From Hygrocybe punicea (taxonomy: Eukaryota; Basidiomycota; Agaricomycetes; Agaricales; Hygrophoraceae): 64,000 nt of DNA. This document shows, piece after piece, positions 1-12,810 of this stretch. The stretch spans positions 2,225,590-2,289,589 of the forward strand of contig OY744471.1 in assembly GCA_963556145.1 (NCBI GenBank). The letters run 5' to 3'. The position numbers and the translations under genes are program-made. The notes beneath the pieces were generated by a model that was given only the letters and a program-made list of their open reading frames with translations, was not told the DNA's origin and did not search any database. The first letter of the stretch is position 1. Every line of letters begins with the position of its first letter.

Positions 1-596
1 ATCTTCCGAGTTGAGGGCCGGCCAGTAGCCGTCTTTCCAGGAACAGAGCAATCACGTAGAAGCTTGAGTAGTGTGTTGAAATAGGCATGGTTCATAAGGT
101 CACATGGAAGGGTGTCCTTGGCATCAGTACTAAAGCGATATTGCACATGTAAGGATTGAGGATGGATATTCAAAGATTTTGTGATCTTTTCCTGTAAAAA
201 ATAGAATGCGATGCTGGACAACACGACATCGATATCACACGATTGCTTTGAGACACTGAGAACTTTGAGGGTAAATGAAAAGGGAGCTGTTGACGAAGTG
301 AGCAAGCATCATGTTGCAAAAAATCTTACACACCATCGGAATCAGAGAGTGCATCATCGCTGTTGTCATTTTCAGGTGGCGACGGTAGCTTGACCTTTGT
401 GGCGGCAGCGGTTGCCCAGGCGACTTTAGCAGTGGTAGCGGTTGCTCAGATAGCTTTTGCTGTGGGCTGGACAGGCACAATCTCCTCGGTGGCACTTTCT
501 TGGGAGTCAGCTACATCCTGAGTGTTGATTTCCTCATAATAGTCATCAAGGTCCTCGTCATCATCAAATTCCGTGTCAGCTTGAGAATCCTCGACC
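1..596. other. No gene recognised at window start
   Basis: No reading frame here resembles a protein I recognise and no splice-consistent gene could be assembled. The region is moderately GC-rich with runs of GTAGCGGTTGCC-like triplets near 390-450 on the left flank of a hAT-like insertion. It may be degraded transposon or intergenic DNA. Confidence 0.4.
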
Positions 597-604
597 ATGG
601 TTGT

Positions 605-1510
605 TAGTTAATGGCACAGGTAACCCCCAGGTACAACTGGGTGTACCCATACCTGTACCTGGCTTTACCCATACCCGTGGCGATGGGTATGGGTTCTGGT
701 GGGTATGGGTCCAGGTATGCCTAGTTACCTGGGGGTATCCCACCACAATGTGGTGGGCTGCTGGTGAGGTGTCACCAGTGAGGTCTCAGACCCCCTGCAA
801 CCTCGCGAATGCAGCCCAACGTCAATTGATGTTGGGGTTGCGTACTCACGAGGTGTTGGCCAGGGGGGCGGGGACCTGGGCACTGGTGCCAGGAACCTCA
901 TGAATGGCACAGGGGTGCCACTCGCGAGGTTTTAGTGGGGGGTGGGGGCGTGCAATTGTGTTGGCCAGGGGGGCGGGGACCTGGGCACTGGTGCCTGGAA
1001 CCTCACGAATGGCACAGGAGTGCCACTCGTGAGGTTTTAGTGGGGGGTGGGGGCGTGCAATTGTGGTTCCTGTAACCTCGCGAACGGCACACCGATGTTG
1101 GTGTGCCGTTTGCGAGGTGTTAGTGGGGGTGTGAACAAGATGTGGGGGTGGGGACCTGCTGTCGTGGTTTGCCGTTATTGTCGTTGAATTGATTTGTATA
1201 ATATAAAAAGTAAAAAAATTGACATACCTGGTGCAGCGGGGGTGGGTGCACCACTCCCCGCTGCTGTTCCCATCATCTCCTACCTGTGTCTACCGCCGTT
1301 TCATTGTCGTTTCGTTGTGCTCATCATTGTTGTTGAAGGAAATCATATGTCATGGGACCGTGACAGTACCCATGAGCTAACCTGTGAAAACCCGTACCCG
1401 GCGGCACAGGTATGGGTTTGTCATGGGTCCCGAGGTGGCTACCCATACCCATACCTGGGCCTACCCATAGGAAAAACCTGCACGGGTTCATGTACCCGTG
1501 CAATACACTA
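605..1510. mobile_element. hAT-like non-autonomous element (GGGTACGGGTA-ended type)
   Basis: The left end reads TAGTTAATGGCACAGGTA and the right end, reverse-complemented, TAGTGTATTGCACGGGTA, so these are imperfect terminal inverted repeats. The flanking octamers ATGGTTGT (597-604) and GTGATTGT (1511-1518) agree at 6 of 8 positions, consistent with a decayed 8-bp hAT target duplication. The sub-termini are rich in (G)GGTA(C/T) repeats and their complement. There is no transposase. The interior holds four palindromes bracketed by ACCTCRYGAA and its complement (800-854, 895-930, 1000-1035, 1075-1118). Assignment rests on the ends and on better-preserved copies at 52059, 56735 and 57828. Confidence 0.6.
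800..1118. repeat. Four internal palindromes of the hAT-like family
   Basis: Four imperfect palindromes follow one another at 800-854, 895-930, 1000-1035 and 1075-1118. Each starts ACCTCRYGAA and ends with the complementary TYRYGAGGT. The first has TCAATTGA at its centre; the others have GGCAC/GTGCC arms closer to the centre. Palindromes two and three lie in a duplicated segment of roughly 100 bp with a shared GGGGCGGGGACCTGGGCACT lead-in. Confidence 0.75.
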
Positions 1511-2075
1511 GTGATTGTGCACTCAGGTCCATCATCTTCATCTTCATCCTCATTTGACTGAATTTCCCTCAGAAGCTTCTCAACTGCCTTAGCGGATTTG
1601 CGGACAGGTTGTTGACCAGTAGTCCTCGACAGGGCGGGGGTGGGAGCAACTTCCGTCTTGACTGGAGCAATGAAGTTAACACCACATACAGGCAGAGGCA
1701 AATACTGACCTGCAATGGCCTTTCATTTGGCCTTCGCAGCCTCCTGTCGTTGTTTTTCCACTCCTCGTCCCATAGTGTGTTGTGGTGGGGAGGGAAAAAA
1801 AGGTACAATGCCTATATGATATATAATTTCTTTTTCAGCCGAGCTAGATCAGAGCAGTCAATTTTGGGTGGTCACAGTGGCACATGTAAGTTCTCAAGTA
1901 AGTACTTACCCCTTTCGTGAGCATAGAGCTGACACACACAGTAATGTTCCATGAACCATTGTAGGAGATGATAATGGAACGGATTGGAAGAGAGTTGGTT
2001 GGGTGAGTCATGGTTGCATAGTGCGACTCCGAGTGCCAAATAAGGCAAGCAGTTGTTTTACTTTGAACCCTCACC

Positions 2076-3215
2076 ATGGGTCAAGGCAAAGTTACCCCTG
2101 AGCCTGTACAGTGGATTATCGTTCGTCTAGCAGCGATGATGTCAATCGAGGAGGTCTGCATGTTTACAGATGTCAGCAAGCGTACGGTCGAGAAAATCCT
2201 AGCTCACTTCTGGCAGACTGGCAACATCAAGGTTCCAGCTTCGAGAGTGAAACATCAGCTCCATCGGGCTCTGTCTGATTATGATGTTGAGGTAAGTAAA
2301 AAAGCTTTTCCAGTGATTGCTCTAATCAAGTACAAACCACAGCATCTGTTGATGACGATGGCGAACGCCCTGGATTTGTACCTTGATGAGCTTCGTTTGG
2401 ATTTGGAAGCGAAGTGTGGGGTATCTGTGTCTCTCAATACAGTGTGGAAAACGCTGCAGAGTGGTTTCACCATGAAGAAAGTAAGTTTTTCATACTACAT
2501 ATCTTAAGATCATTACTAGTATCCTCCAGCTGACGCGGCAAGTGATTGAGTGAAGCAGGGAACTCCACGCGGAATTTGCGGCTCGAATTGGAAGCTATGA
2601 TGCCAACCAGCTGGTCTTCATTGATGAGAGTGCAGTTGACCGCCATACTACGTATTGAGGAAAGGCTTGGTCGCTCCAGGGAAAACCAGCAACTTGGAAG
2701 GCTTTTTTCTGCCATGGGCGACGGTAAGGCTTTCTTTTCTTTCTATTTTGCTCAAAAACAGTCACTCACCACCATTTAGCTACTCTGTTTTGCCAGCACT
2801 GTCTCTGGATGATGGGTTCCTTCACTGCGACATCATGAAAGGCTCATTTGACACTGATCTTTTCTATGACTTTGTCTCTTGTTTATTGGACCAAATGACC
2901 CCACATCCCGGCCCAAATTCTGTTGTCATTATGGACAACAGCCAAATCCACAAGCACCCTGCAATCCTGGATCTCATTACATCTCGGTAAGTGGTTACAG
3001 TATTTTAGTTGTCGTATCTGATTCATCCTTCTACCAGAGGCATGGAATATGAATTCTTACCACCCTACTCGCCCAACTACAACCCGATTGAACTAGCTTT
3101 CTCTGCTATGAAGTATCACCTCCGCTGCAAGGGAGAGTATGCCCGCCTTGCCATGTCCGAACTTTCTTCAAATGATGTCACTTGCATCTTGCTGGAATCG
3201 TTGTACGAATGCTAA
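2076..3215 (+). pseudogene. Decayed Tc1/mariner (DD34E) transposase
   Basis: Splicing 2076-2291, 2343-2480, 2530-2723, 2780-2986 and 3038-3215 at GT..AG sites gives one Tc1/mariner-type transposase. The N-terminal part is helix-turn-helix-like (SKRTVEKILAHFWQTGNIKV). The catalytic core shows VFIDESAVD (first Asp), VVIMDNSQIHKH (second Asp) and PPYSPNYNPIEL (third acid, Glu), with 34 residues between the second and third acids across the last splice. Two in-frame TGA codons, at 2551 and 2656, interrupt exon 3; both sit where family members usually have Arg or a nearby codon, so CGA to TGA decay is likely. Terminal inverted repeats were not delimited. In active elements this enzyme cuts and rejoins element ends at TA; this copy is inactive. 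Confidence 0.85.
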
Positions 3216-4358
3216 ATGGGTGATGTTTTTGGATGGTATCATCATTGTGGGTATGTGTAGATGACATTCACATTTGTGCCGATCAATTTTTTTATTTGCT
3301 TCTTCTTGTTGACATGGTGAGACACAGGCAGGATCTGTGATAGCTCAGACATCAGATATATGTAGTGCATGTTGTTGTATGCCCTGCTGTTATACTCGTT
3401 GTAAAATCAATCTGACTGTTGCCTTTTCTATACACAAAAAGTGATTAAAATGAAATTGACTTCTGCATGCACTAGTTACATATTTACTAGGCGACATGGG
3501 CAGTACAATGCATCAAAATAGAAGAGGCCACGGTTGTGGTTCGACACAGCAACATCCTGGTAGTTGGAGAGCATCACTGAGAGCATGATAAGCTGGAACT
3601 TGCTGTGCTGTCTGTCGTGGCCTCAAGATTGCAAATACCGATGGAGGGAGACTGCAGGATTGACAGGGGGCCCATATGGCAGCTGTTTCAGGTGCCAGGT
3701 GCTGTTGAGGATGGTTGTGAGGACTGGAAGACTGCAGGTTGAGGACGGCAGCCTCAGGTTCACATTCTGGGTTGTAAATGAATTATACACCAAGAAAATA
3801 CTATGGGAAATGTAATCTTACCATTCGCTGGTCACCAGGTTGCTCCTGGCAGTTGTAAGAGGCATTGGACGAGGATGGGGGGTGCAAAAAAGTGAGATTT
3901 TGAAAAATGCATATGAGGATCTGTAAAGTTCCTCGCACCAAGCGTATGGGTGTGGAATCTCATGGCCAAAATGGCTAGTCGCTAGGTTGAGGATTGAGGG
4001 AGATAGAGCAATTGCATTCCAGCCTACAGTTTTGGTGCATTCTCCGCATGACCGCAAAGTCACGTGACAAACACAATAATTGTCACATCAGATGCAAGGT
4101 TAAATCACTACAGCTAACTGTGATGGGGGTAAGAGAAGATAGAATCTGGGAGCTAAACATCCAATCTTCAATCCCAATTCAGCAATGTTACCTTGACCCA
4201 ATCTCCATCAAGGCCCAGTGATCAAGTACTCACAGATTGTATCCTGCTAAGCATCATGATTGGGTTGTCACATCCTGGAATGGTAGAAGTGTAGCTCATC
4301 ACATTGTTGCAGTGCTGAAACTGGATGAATCCCCATCAAATTGATGTAAGACATGATA
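3216..4358. other. No gene recognised
   Basis: About 1.1 kb AT-richer DNA downstream of the Tc1/mariner relic. The short open frames show no family motifs or codon regularity. It may include the 3' end of the Tc1 element. The right limit is set by a Helitron 3' end on the minus strand. Confidence 0.4.
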
Positions 4359-4990
4359 CTTGTTTAGTGGGCCAGTGCTTTGCATGGCATGAACAAGTTC
4401 TTTTTTCCTCTTCCTCATTTCCTTGGTGAATTAAGCAATAAGATTAAATTGCATGAAGCATGTTACATATGGCCAAAGATACATAGCATATACTGCATTG
4501 TCTAATAAGCCCATCTCCTATCTCGGCAACATGAAAATTGGAAAAATCATTTTGTCATAGTACCATACTTGTTTAGTAGGCTAGTGCTGGACATGACATG
4601 AAAAAAGTCTCGTTTCTTTGTTTTGCACACAAAACATATGGTATAATCTTAAATCATTGGATTTTTATTGGTATGATTGTTATTAACATGAGTAAGTAAT
4701 TTCGCTTGAAATGTACAACCATCATAAAAGGTAATATATGTATGTAGCCATATCATATTGAATGTTATGTTTGAAGTGAAAATCTCAGTATATTATCTGA
4801 GTTTAGTCCATTTTTGCTTATATGGCTGATATTTCCTTATATTGTGTTGGTGGTGACATGTGACTGTGACCTGTGTGATCAGCTTAAAATTTAGCATATA
4901 TAGTCTAACATTGTCTTAATGATTAGACTGGTCACATGTGACTGTCACTGTTGTAATGAGCACCTGGTTGTCCCTTTACCTAAGCCTATG
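4359..4990 (-). mobile_element. Non-autonomous Helitron relics, two 3' ends in tandem
   Basis: On the minus strand two Helitron 3' termini (CTAAACAAG followed by T) end at 4359 and 4568. The segment between them matches the 3' non-coding region of the complete Helitron (about 41320-41533), including the stretch rich in ATATGCAACA/CATATGTAACATG. The segment above 4568 carries the same CACATGTGAC-type repeats and CATATAAG motifs as the 5' region of the Helitron at 30689. No Rep or helicase coding remains. The 4568 end is more diverged than the 4359 end. The 5' limit near 4990 is approximate. Confidence 0.7.
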
Positions 4991-5157
4991 AATAACTGCT
5001 GAGCATGTGTCTCAGCAGCTATTGTTCGGCTGAACTTGTCTGTTTTCCCAACCCCAGCAGTAAACCTTGCCCAAATACCCCTAAATACTTAGCATAGAGT
5101 AAATAGTATTCCAAATATAGTAACATTAGCTCCAGAAGCACATCTAGTGTCAGGAAC

Positions 5158-6935
5158 AAGGGCATTGATGGGCTTAGGCTTTCCCATCACCATTGCCATC
5201 GCCCTGCCCATCACTCACAGGCATGTGCACTTGGCGTCGTCGACATTGAGCATGACTATTTCACTATCCCACCATCTTTTCTTGTGAAATCTTTTCTTGC
5301 GAAATCTTTTACATATCATAGATATATTCTTATAAATACTATATATAGACTAATATACATGAAAATAAACAAAATAAAAGAGAAATAAAAGAAATAAAAG
5401 ACAGTGATACATGGGGCGCTGCCGGCGAAAGGGTGGGTACTCACCCTCGCAGAGGCACCAGATTAGGTCTAAACTTAATGGTGAAGGGTGCTGGAGGATG
5501 GGTGATAGGAGGGATAGATGATGGGTGATGGGGAAGGATGCATGGAGAGGGGGGTGGCAATGGGTGGCCAGGAAGGGGCCAGGAAGCAAGGCAGATGGTT
5601 GAAAATGTGAGGGGGTGGGTGGGGGAGGGCTCCAGACCCAGAACAAGCAGTAGGAATGGTTAAGTATGTGGGGGAAAAGCAGCAGGGGGTGGGTACTCAC
5701 CTATGTCATCAGGGCCACCCACAGCCCTCTCCAACATTCCACCACTGATAGAGACAATCGGGACGTCATCTACAATGTCCCCATTGTCCATTCCATGGTT
5801 TTTGCGGTCCAGATCAGTCACACCATTGTCACACCATTGAGTTGCATGAGGGTGGTGACAATGGTGGTTGTGATGGCAATATCTCGACAACACCACTGCT
5901 GTTGACCACACCATTGCCATGGGCGACCCTCCATGCTACCTTCATTGTCATCATCACTGTGTGCCAAGCCTGCTGCCACTGGTTTTGACCTTCGAGGCCA
6001 ATGGTTGAAAAACCCCAGCGCACTCCTGCAAAGTTTTGAGAATGTCAGGGGAGGCGTTCTTGGTGCATATCATCGCCATCGTGCTCCTCCTCCTCATTTC
6101 CATCCTTGTTGAGGGGGTGGGGAGCAGGAGTATGGCGAATGGGGGGGGTGATGGTGGTGGAAGGTTGAAAGCCATATGATGAGTCACATGTGCTTTTCCA
6201 CCACCACTTGCCACCCAACTTGCCTCCCACCATGCTCCCACACCCCACCCCCTCAACAATGATGGAAACAAGGAGCAGGAGCACAACGGTGATGATACGC
6301 ACCGAGAACGCCTCCCCTGACATCCTCAAAACCATGCAGGAGTGCGCCTGGGTTTTTCAACCATCGGCTCAAACATGGGAACCAGAAGCGGCAGACCGGG
6401 CATACAGGGACAAAGATGATGAGGGCGATGTGGAGATTGTCTTCATCGTTGTCAACGGCGTCATCGTCGTCAACCCCGCAACATTTCCAGAGCAAGAGCT
6501 GCCCTTTGGGTTAACCTACCCTCCAGCAAAGAGCTGTGCTATCTGTACCGACCATTTGCAGCTTTGCCACAATTGGGTTGACTGAAATGACTGCATGTAC
6601 CCCTCCCCTCCCATCACCCACCCTACATCACCCTTCACCATCAATTTTAGACCCCATCCGGTGCCTCTGCGAAGGTGAGTACCCACCTGTTTGCCAGGGG
6701 TGCCCCATGTATCATTATTTTTTAATTCTTTTAATTCTCTATTATTTCGCATATTTCCATGTATATTAGTCTATATACAGCATGTAGAGTAATATATCTA
6801 TGGTGTGTAAAAAATCCTGCAAGAAAACATGATGGGAGAGTGAAATAGTCATGCTCAATGTTGATGACGACAAGCACACATGCCAGTAAGGCCATGGCAA
6901 TGGTGATGGGAAAGCCCAAGCACATCAGCGCCCTC
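5158..6935. mobile_element. Foldback (long inverted-repeat) element, copy 1
   Basis: The two halves are inverted copies. The left arm starts GGGCATTGATGGGCTTAGGC and the right arm ends with the complement of GGGCGCTGATGTGCTTGGGC. Inner landmarks match all the way in, for example GGGAGGCGTTCTTGGTGC near 6045 and its complement near 6310, so the arms are roughly 880 bp with little spacer. Both arms contain a TG-rich box ending in GGTGAGTACCCAC or its complement, which resembles a splice donor in context. No target duplication is obvious and no protein is encoded. A second copy spans 9030-9102 plus 21008-22555. Confidence 0.75.
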
Positions 6936-9029
6936 TATCATGGCATGGTCTCCATGGAGATCCATTGGCTGTGGTTGATGGTTGTCCATTTGTGGACATG
7001 GCTTACTGTATGTTACGGATCACTTCTGCAGTGGGCTCTGGCAACAATCAACTTAACTGGGAGGCAGTTTCCAGAGGAGAGAACAGCGGTTTCATTGTTG
7101 CTTATAACTAAGACAACACTGCCACAAGTGGGGGGTTCATGGTCTAAAGTCATTGCGAGCCGTGGGGGTTACCATTGGGCGTGTTGGTGGTCGCGTTGGG
7201 CATGTTGGTGGTTGTTGGTGATTGTGGTGGTCATGGTTGTATTGGGCATGGTGGTTGGAGTTGTGGATGTTGTCATTGGGAGAGTTATGGTGAGTCAGTA
7301 CTTATATACAATAGTGAATAAATAGGAAACATACCTTTTGGCAGCATGCTGCTCATCACTCTTGCCTGCCTTCTGTTGGTGTCACGGTTGCTCTGTCCAG
7401 TTCCGGCTGTAACCGGTTGCAGCCGGTTGCAAGTCAGTTGCATAAGTGTTGCCCAAATTGGGCAACCGGAACTGGCAACCACCCAAATTGGGTGCAACCA
7501 CAACCAGCAGTCCGGTTGTCCAGCAGTTTGGTCCAGTCCAGTCCCGGTTTTTTTCCAGTCCTATGGACTGGACCTTAAAACACTAGCCGTGGGGGTTACC
7601 CAAGACAAGGGGGTCTGCCCCAAGAACCAGACTAAACATAAGGAAAAGAAAGAAGAAAAAGTCCGAACCAACAACAAGAACAGTAGATATAGTGACTGAT
7701 CGTGAGGGGAGGTAAATGGGAATACAACTGTGAAGCTACAACATGTCCAACTACACCATGTGTTCACCATGAGGCACACATGAGGCATCCTCATGTCAAT
7801 GTTCTCATGATCTAACTGGAGGCCCAGATGTCATTGAGGATAGAAGAGGTCTGGATGACTCGGATGATTTGTCATTGGATCATGTGACATGCAGAATTGC
7901 CAATTCGGGGTCTATACTTGCTGCAACGGGCATGTGCGCAGTCTGGCAAGTGCATTGCATGGTTGGATTGAAGAGGGGTATCATCCAGTGTGGGATTGGT
8001 AAAGAGAGTGTCTTGAGGTAGTGTGGATATAGTGGCAAGGTTGGCATGAAAGAAAACAAAGGAATGTATGGAGGAAAAACCAACCATGACAGTGGGCTAG
8101 TCAAGGTCAGACATGCAAACAGCATAAGCTGTACTGGATGATGATGTCTGTGTCAATGACATATTGAGGGGCAATGTCTTGTCCTGTTTGTGGAACAATG
8201 CGGTCCACCTGATGTCGGTATTTGTCCAAGAAAGGGTATTGTTGTAAATGAGTGTGGGGGGTATCAAAGTTACGGATGGAAAAGGATAAATGAATGTGGG
8301 TCCAGGTTTCAAGTCATGGCACAGGTGACAAGCTGTGGGAACAAGTCATCGGGTACTGCATTGAAGTGATGACGTGTGAACAATACACAATAGGGGTTGG
8401 TTCACTGCATTAGGAAGTCGCATGGTCTGTGGTCGAAGTCTGAAGGTGTGTGCTTTGGTGATGGTCGGGTTGGAGGGAACAGTGAAATATCTTGTGATCA
8501 AGGATTGTTCAGAGTATACGTGCAGGTGAGGAATGTTGTTGGATAGTCAGAGAGGATAATGGTAGGCATGGGATACAAAAATGGAAACCATATATCCAGG
8601 AATGGAAATCGTCAATTATGTGTTGGTATACTGTCAAGGTGGATGTTGGTTTTATCAATAAAGGAAGGTTGCCTTTTCCAGAGGCAAATCATGATGATGT
8701 AGAAACCAATCAGGAAGGTGATTGCTATGGCACCAATGATCATCACAGTTATGAACTGTTTGGTGAGGATCGCCATTGTGTATCAGTTTGGGAAGACAGT
8801 ATGTCGTACAGTGAGGACAACGATAGTGACATCCATTGGCAAGGGGACTATTCAGGTACAGCAATGTCATGTGGAGATGTGTTCATGGTCAGTCTGGATT
8901 GTTCTAGAAGAAAGGATAAAAAGGAAACAAGAATAAGAATAAACAATGATGTCCAAAAGAAGACAAAAGGCAAAAGGAAATGAAAAAAAGAAGGTGTGGT
9001 AATGTGGAATTGTCATGGTAGATAACAGA
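6936..9029. other. Anonymous repeat-rich DNA, no gene recognised
   Basis: No protein family was recognised on either strand. A 15-bp direct repeat, GCCGTGGGGGTTACC, lies at 7159-7173 and 7586-7600. Between them, 7390-7570 is dense in CCGGTTGCA- and TCCAGTCC-type short repeats and ends ACACTA, like the hAT-like family here, but no matching left end was found. 7840-8990 is featureless to me. Confidence 0.4.
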
Positions 9030-9279
9030 GTTGAAAAATGTAACACATAGATATATTGTTCTACATGCTGTATATAGACCAATATACATGAAAATAAACA
9101 AACACACCTTACAGCATATCTTTTCGACAAGACATGGCTCAGCCGAGATGGACAATTCCCACTCTGAGTGGGCCAGCCAATCTCGGCCAACCAATATCTT
9201 TCTCCAGGGGAGATGGCTTGGCCGAGGGGTCTATGTTCTGAGGGACATGAGTTGGCCGAAGCAGGGGGATATATTGGCC

Positions 9280-10150
9280 AACCGGTCTGGGTATTTCGGC
9301 TGGCCATGGGAGGTGGACTGGCTGACGGGTCTGGGTATTTCGGCTGGCCATGGAACATGGATTGGCCGACTGCCCTGGGTATTTCGGTTGGCCATGGAAC
9401 ATGGATGGGCCGACTGCACTGGGTATTTCAGCTGGCCATGGGAGATGGATTGGCCGACCGGTCTGGGTATTTCGGCTGGCCATGGAGCATGGATGGGCCG
9501 ACTGCACTGGGTATTTCAGCTGGCCATGGGAGATGGATTGGCCGACCGGTCTGGGTATTTTGGTTGGCCATGGAACATGGGTTGGCCGATGGGTCTGGGT
9601 ATTTCGGCTGGCCATGGGAGGTGGATTGGCCGACGGGTCTGGGTATTTCGGCTGGCCATGGAGCATGGATGGGCCGACTGCACTGGGTATTTCAGCTGGC
9701 CATGGGAGATGGATTGGCCGACCGGTCTGGGTATTTTGATTGGCCATAGAACATGGGTTGGCCGATGGGTCTGGGTATTTCGGCTGGCCATGGAACATGG
9801 ATTGGCCAACTGCACTGGGTATGTCAGCTGGCCATGCACCATGGGTTGGTTGACTAGTCTGGGCATTTCCGCTGGCCATGGAACATGGATTGGTCGACCA
9901 CACTGGGTATTTCCACTGGCCATGGAACATGGATTGGCCAACCAGTCTGGGTATTTTGGCTGGCCATGAAAGGTAGATTGAACAATGGAACTGGGTATTT
10001 TGGCTGGCCATGGAAAATGAATTGGCCGACTGCAATAGGTATTTTCGCTGGCCATGGGAGGTGGATTGGCCGATCTGTATTGGTATATTGGCTGGCTATG
10101 GTGCATGAGTTGGCCAAATCTCTGGGTATATTAGCTGGCTATAGAACTTT
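9280..10150. repeat. 45-bp satellite array, left arm
   Basis: About 19 head-to-tail units of 44-46 bp, each built around ATTTCGGCTGGCCATGG, then GATTGGCCGAC and a CTGGGT end. GGCCATGGCC-like self-complementarity recurs in each unit. Units decay beyond 10150 but remain traceable to about 10560. Because the period is 15 codons, long open frames appear on both strands (around 300 codons each); these are by-products, not genes. Confidence 0.9.
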
Positions 10151-10559
10151 AGTTAGCTGAAGCGGGTGGGTACGCAGGCTGGCCCTAGGAAGGACATGGG
10201 CTAATGTTAGGGATATTCCAGTTGTACATGGAACACAAATTGACAACAGTTTGTGGTATATTGGGCTCGCCATAGGACATAGTCATCATAGGTTGGCCAA
10301 TCCTCGTTAGTATATTGGCCAATCACACATGGGTCACTTGCTCCTTTGAGTCTTTTGGCTGCTCATGCGACATGGGTTGGCCAATGTTATGGATACATCA
10401 GCTGCCCATGGGGTTAGCCTACACTAGGAATACATTGGCTGGTCATGGGACATGATTTAGCTGATCCTATCAAGTCTTTTGTTGGCTGTGGGCCATGGAG
10501 TGGCCGGCCTGAGATATATTGGCCAGCCATAATATGGTTGGCTGACAATCTGACTTAAG

Positions 10560-11880
10560 GTTTGGTTGAGGCCGATAACATTCAATACATTCATTCTAAG
10601 CCAGTCACAGCTTAACACTACAACAAGTACTGCTACTGTGAATTCACAAACACATCTGAAAGGACCAAAAGCAAGACCCCAAAGCCATTCAGTCTTGATC
10701 TCAAAGGAGGCTCTCCTCCTTCTTGATCAAGACTGACTGACAAAGAAAACACTACCAAAATCTTTGCAAACACATAACCAAAAATATGTTGACATAAACT
10801 CATATCAACCACACTAAGAACATTACCTGGTCTCAATGTCACTAATGGGAGGCTTACAAATAATGATGAGGTTTACCTGGTCAAATTTCAATGATGCCAC
10901 CAGGCCCACTACCAGTAGCTTGCCTGGCAAGGGAATCAGGGGGGTTCACCTGCTCTTTCATTCTTGGAGGCCTGTACAGTGGCAAGCAGTACTTTCTGGG
11001 GGCCAGACACCAACAGTTGGCACGCAAAGATGCCACAATATTCATTCAAGTTGAATAGCTCAGTTCAAAAAAAGACACTGTCAGTAATGGGATAATACAC
11101 ATTAATCTCTCATCTGCATGCAAACACAGGAGACAGATGAGGATTTTTTGCCATCAAAGAATATTGCGATCTCCACTCAAATATTGAAATTATTTTTGTT
11201 GTTATTATAAGTCTGAAAAATATTGTAAAAAGTAAGGTTAGTATTCACACCAAAGATAGTGCAGCAAAATTTTAGATTATTTACTCTCCAGATGTTCGGG
11301 CACAATGCCACATGCTTGAATGTCTGGAGACCAAATAGTTTAAAATTTTGCCTGCACTGTCTTCAGTGTGAATACCACTTTTAGATAACCTTATTGTTTA
11401 CAACCTTTTCAGACTTATGATAACAAGACAAATAATTTCAATATTTAAGTGGATATCGCAATATTCTTTGATGGCAAAAATCCTCATCTGTCTCCTGTGA
11501 AACATAACAACGAACATATCACAATAATAAAGTAGTCGGTGAAGTGATGAATATGAGGGAGGAAATCACATACCAGTTAAGACAATAACACTCCAGAATC
11601 TCTGGTTATTGCCTGGTACGATAACCAAGGATCCTGTAGTGTCACCAAAGGTGGTAGTAGTAGTTGTGAGGTAAGAAGAAAATAACCATGTTTGATGGTC
11701 TTGTACTTATTTGTTCATGTGACTTAACGTGTTTGTTGATCACATGTCACAAAGTGTGATGTCACGTTGGGTCGTCCAAACATTACATCACACTTGTGAC
11801 ATGTCACGTCTCATCAATCATGTGACCTGTCGCGTCGCATTAATCATGTGACACGTGAGTGGTAATAATCATCATATTCC
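10560..11880. other. Inner left arm of the foldback element, non-coding
   Basis: This stretch is the inverted counterpart of about 17650-18560. It includes a smaller internal inverted repeat: 11140-11290 and 11300-11500 are complementary around the segment near 11290 (both contain ATCCTCATCTG/CAGATGAGGAT and ATTCACACTGAAG-like blocks). No protein-coding content was seen. Confidence 0.6.
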
Positions 11881-11989
11881 GAGGGCAGGAATCCTGCCCT
11901 CGTCTCACTATGTATAATAGGTACAAAATACAATAATAATGATATAACGAGGGCAGGGAATCACCCTGCCCTCGTCTCATTGCTGAGCC

Positions 11990-12610
11990 ACCCCGACGGT
12001 CGGGTTCATTACCACCGCTGCTGCTGCCGTTGCCGTTGTCATGTCTGCTGCTGCTGCTGCGGTTCACGCTGCTGGTGCTGCTGGTGCTGCCATTGCCGTT
12101 GCCGCTGCTGCTGCCGTCATTGCTGCTGCTGCTGCTGTTGCTGCTGTTGCCGTTGCTGCTGTTGCTGCCATCGTCGTCGCTGCTGCTGCTGCTGCTGCTA
12201 CCGTTGCCGTTGTCGTTGTCATGTCTGCTGTTGCTGGTGCTGCAGTTCGTGCTGCTGCCGTTGCCGTTGCCGCCATTGCCATTGCCATCGCGGCTGCTGC
12301 TGCTGTTCACACTGCTGGTGCTGCTGCCGTGGCTGGTGCGGCTGCTGTTGCCGTTCCCGGTCCCGGTCCCGCTGCTGCTGCCATTCCCGCTTCTGGTCCT
12401 GGTCCTGCCACTGCCTTGCCGTCTTTGTTGCTGTCCTCATTGTTGTCGTTGCCGTCCACGCTGTTGTCGTTGCCGTCCACACTGTCATCGTTCCTGTGCT
12501 TGCTGTAATCGTTGCCGTCCCCGTGGTTGTCGTTCCGGTACCCGTGGTTGTCGTTCCGGTCCCCTGCTGCTGCTGCTCTTGCCATTGCCATTGCCGTTGC
12601 AGGCTTCGCC
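11990..12610. repeat. GCTGCTGCCGTTGCC triplet array, left arm
   Basis: A GC-rich microsatellite-like region of GCTGCTGCC, GTTGCC and GTCGTT triplets. All three plus-strand frames and several minus-strand frames stay open as poly-Ala, poly-Leu, poly-Cys, poly-Gln or Ser/Asn, which is characteristic of triplet slippage rather than coding. The inverted counterpart is at 16560-17450. Just outside lie inverted GAGGGCAGG/CCTGCCCTC blocks at 11880-11980. Confidence 0.85.
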
Positions 12611-12810
12611 TCGGCGCAGTAACGACTGCAAGGCATTAGTAGTACATAAAATAAGCAAAAAATCACTGATGACTTACCGTTGTCATCCTTTTCTTCCTCA
12701 CCATCGTCCGCGTCTGGGTCTTCGTCGTCTGGGTCTTCGCCATCGTTGACTGCATCCGCATCTGCGTCAACCCCGTCTTTGTCTCCGCCAACCCGGTCTC
12801 CATCGTCCGC

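Noticed and set aside
9031..10117. Open frames of 312 (plus) and 298 (minus) codons, Trp/Gly/Pro-rich
   Set aside because: They lie wholly in the 45-bp satellite, whose 15-codon period keeps frames open on both strands; no domain and no start or codon signal.
11840..12749. Poly-Leu, poly-Ala, poly-Cys and Ser/Asn frames up to 241 codons
   Set aside because: Triplet slippage keeps almost all frames open at once and the mirror array at 16560-17450 does the same; not genes.
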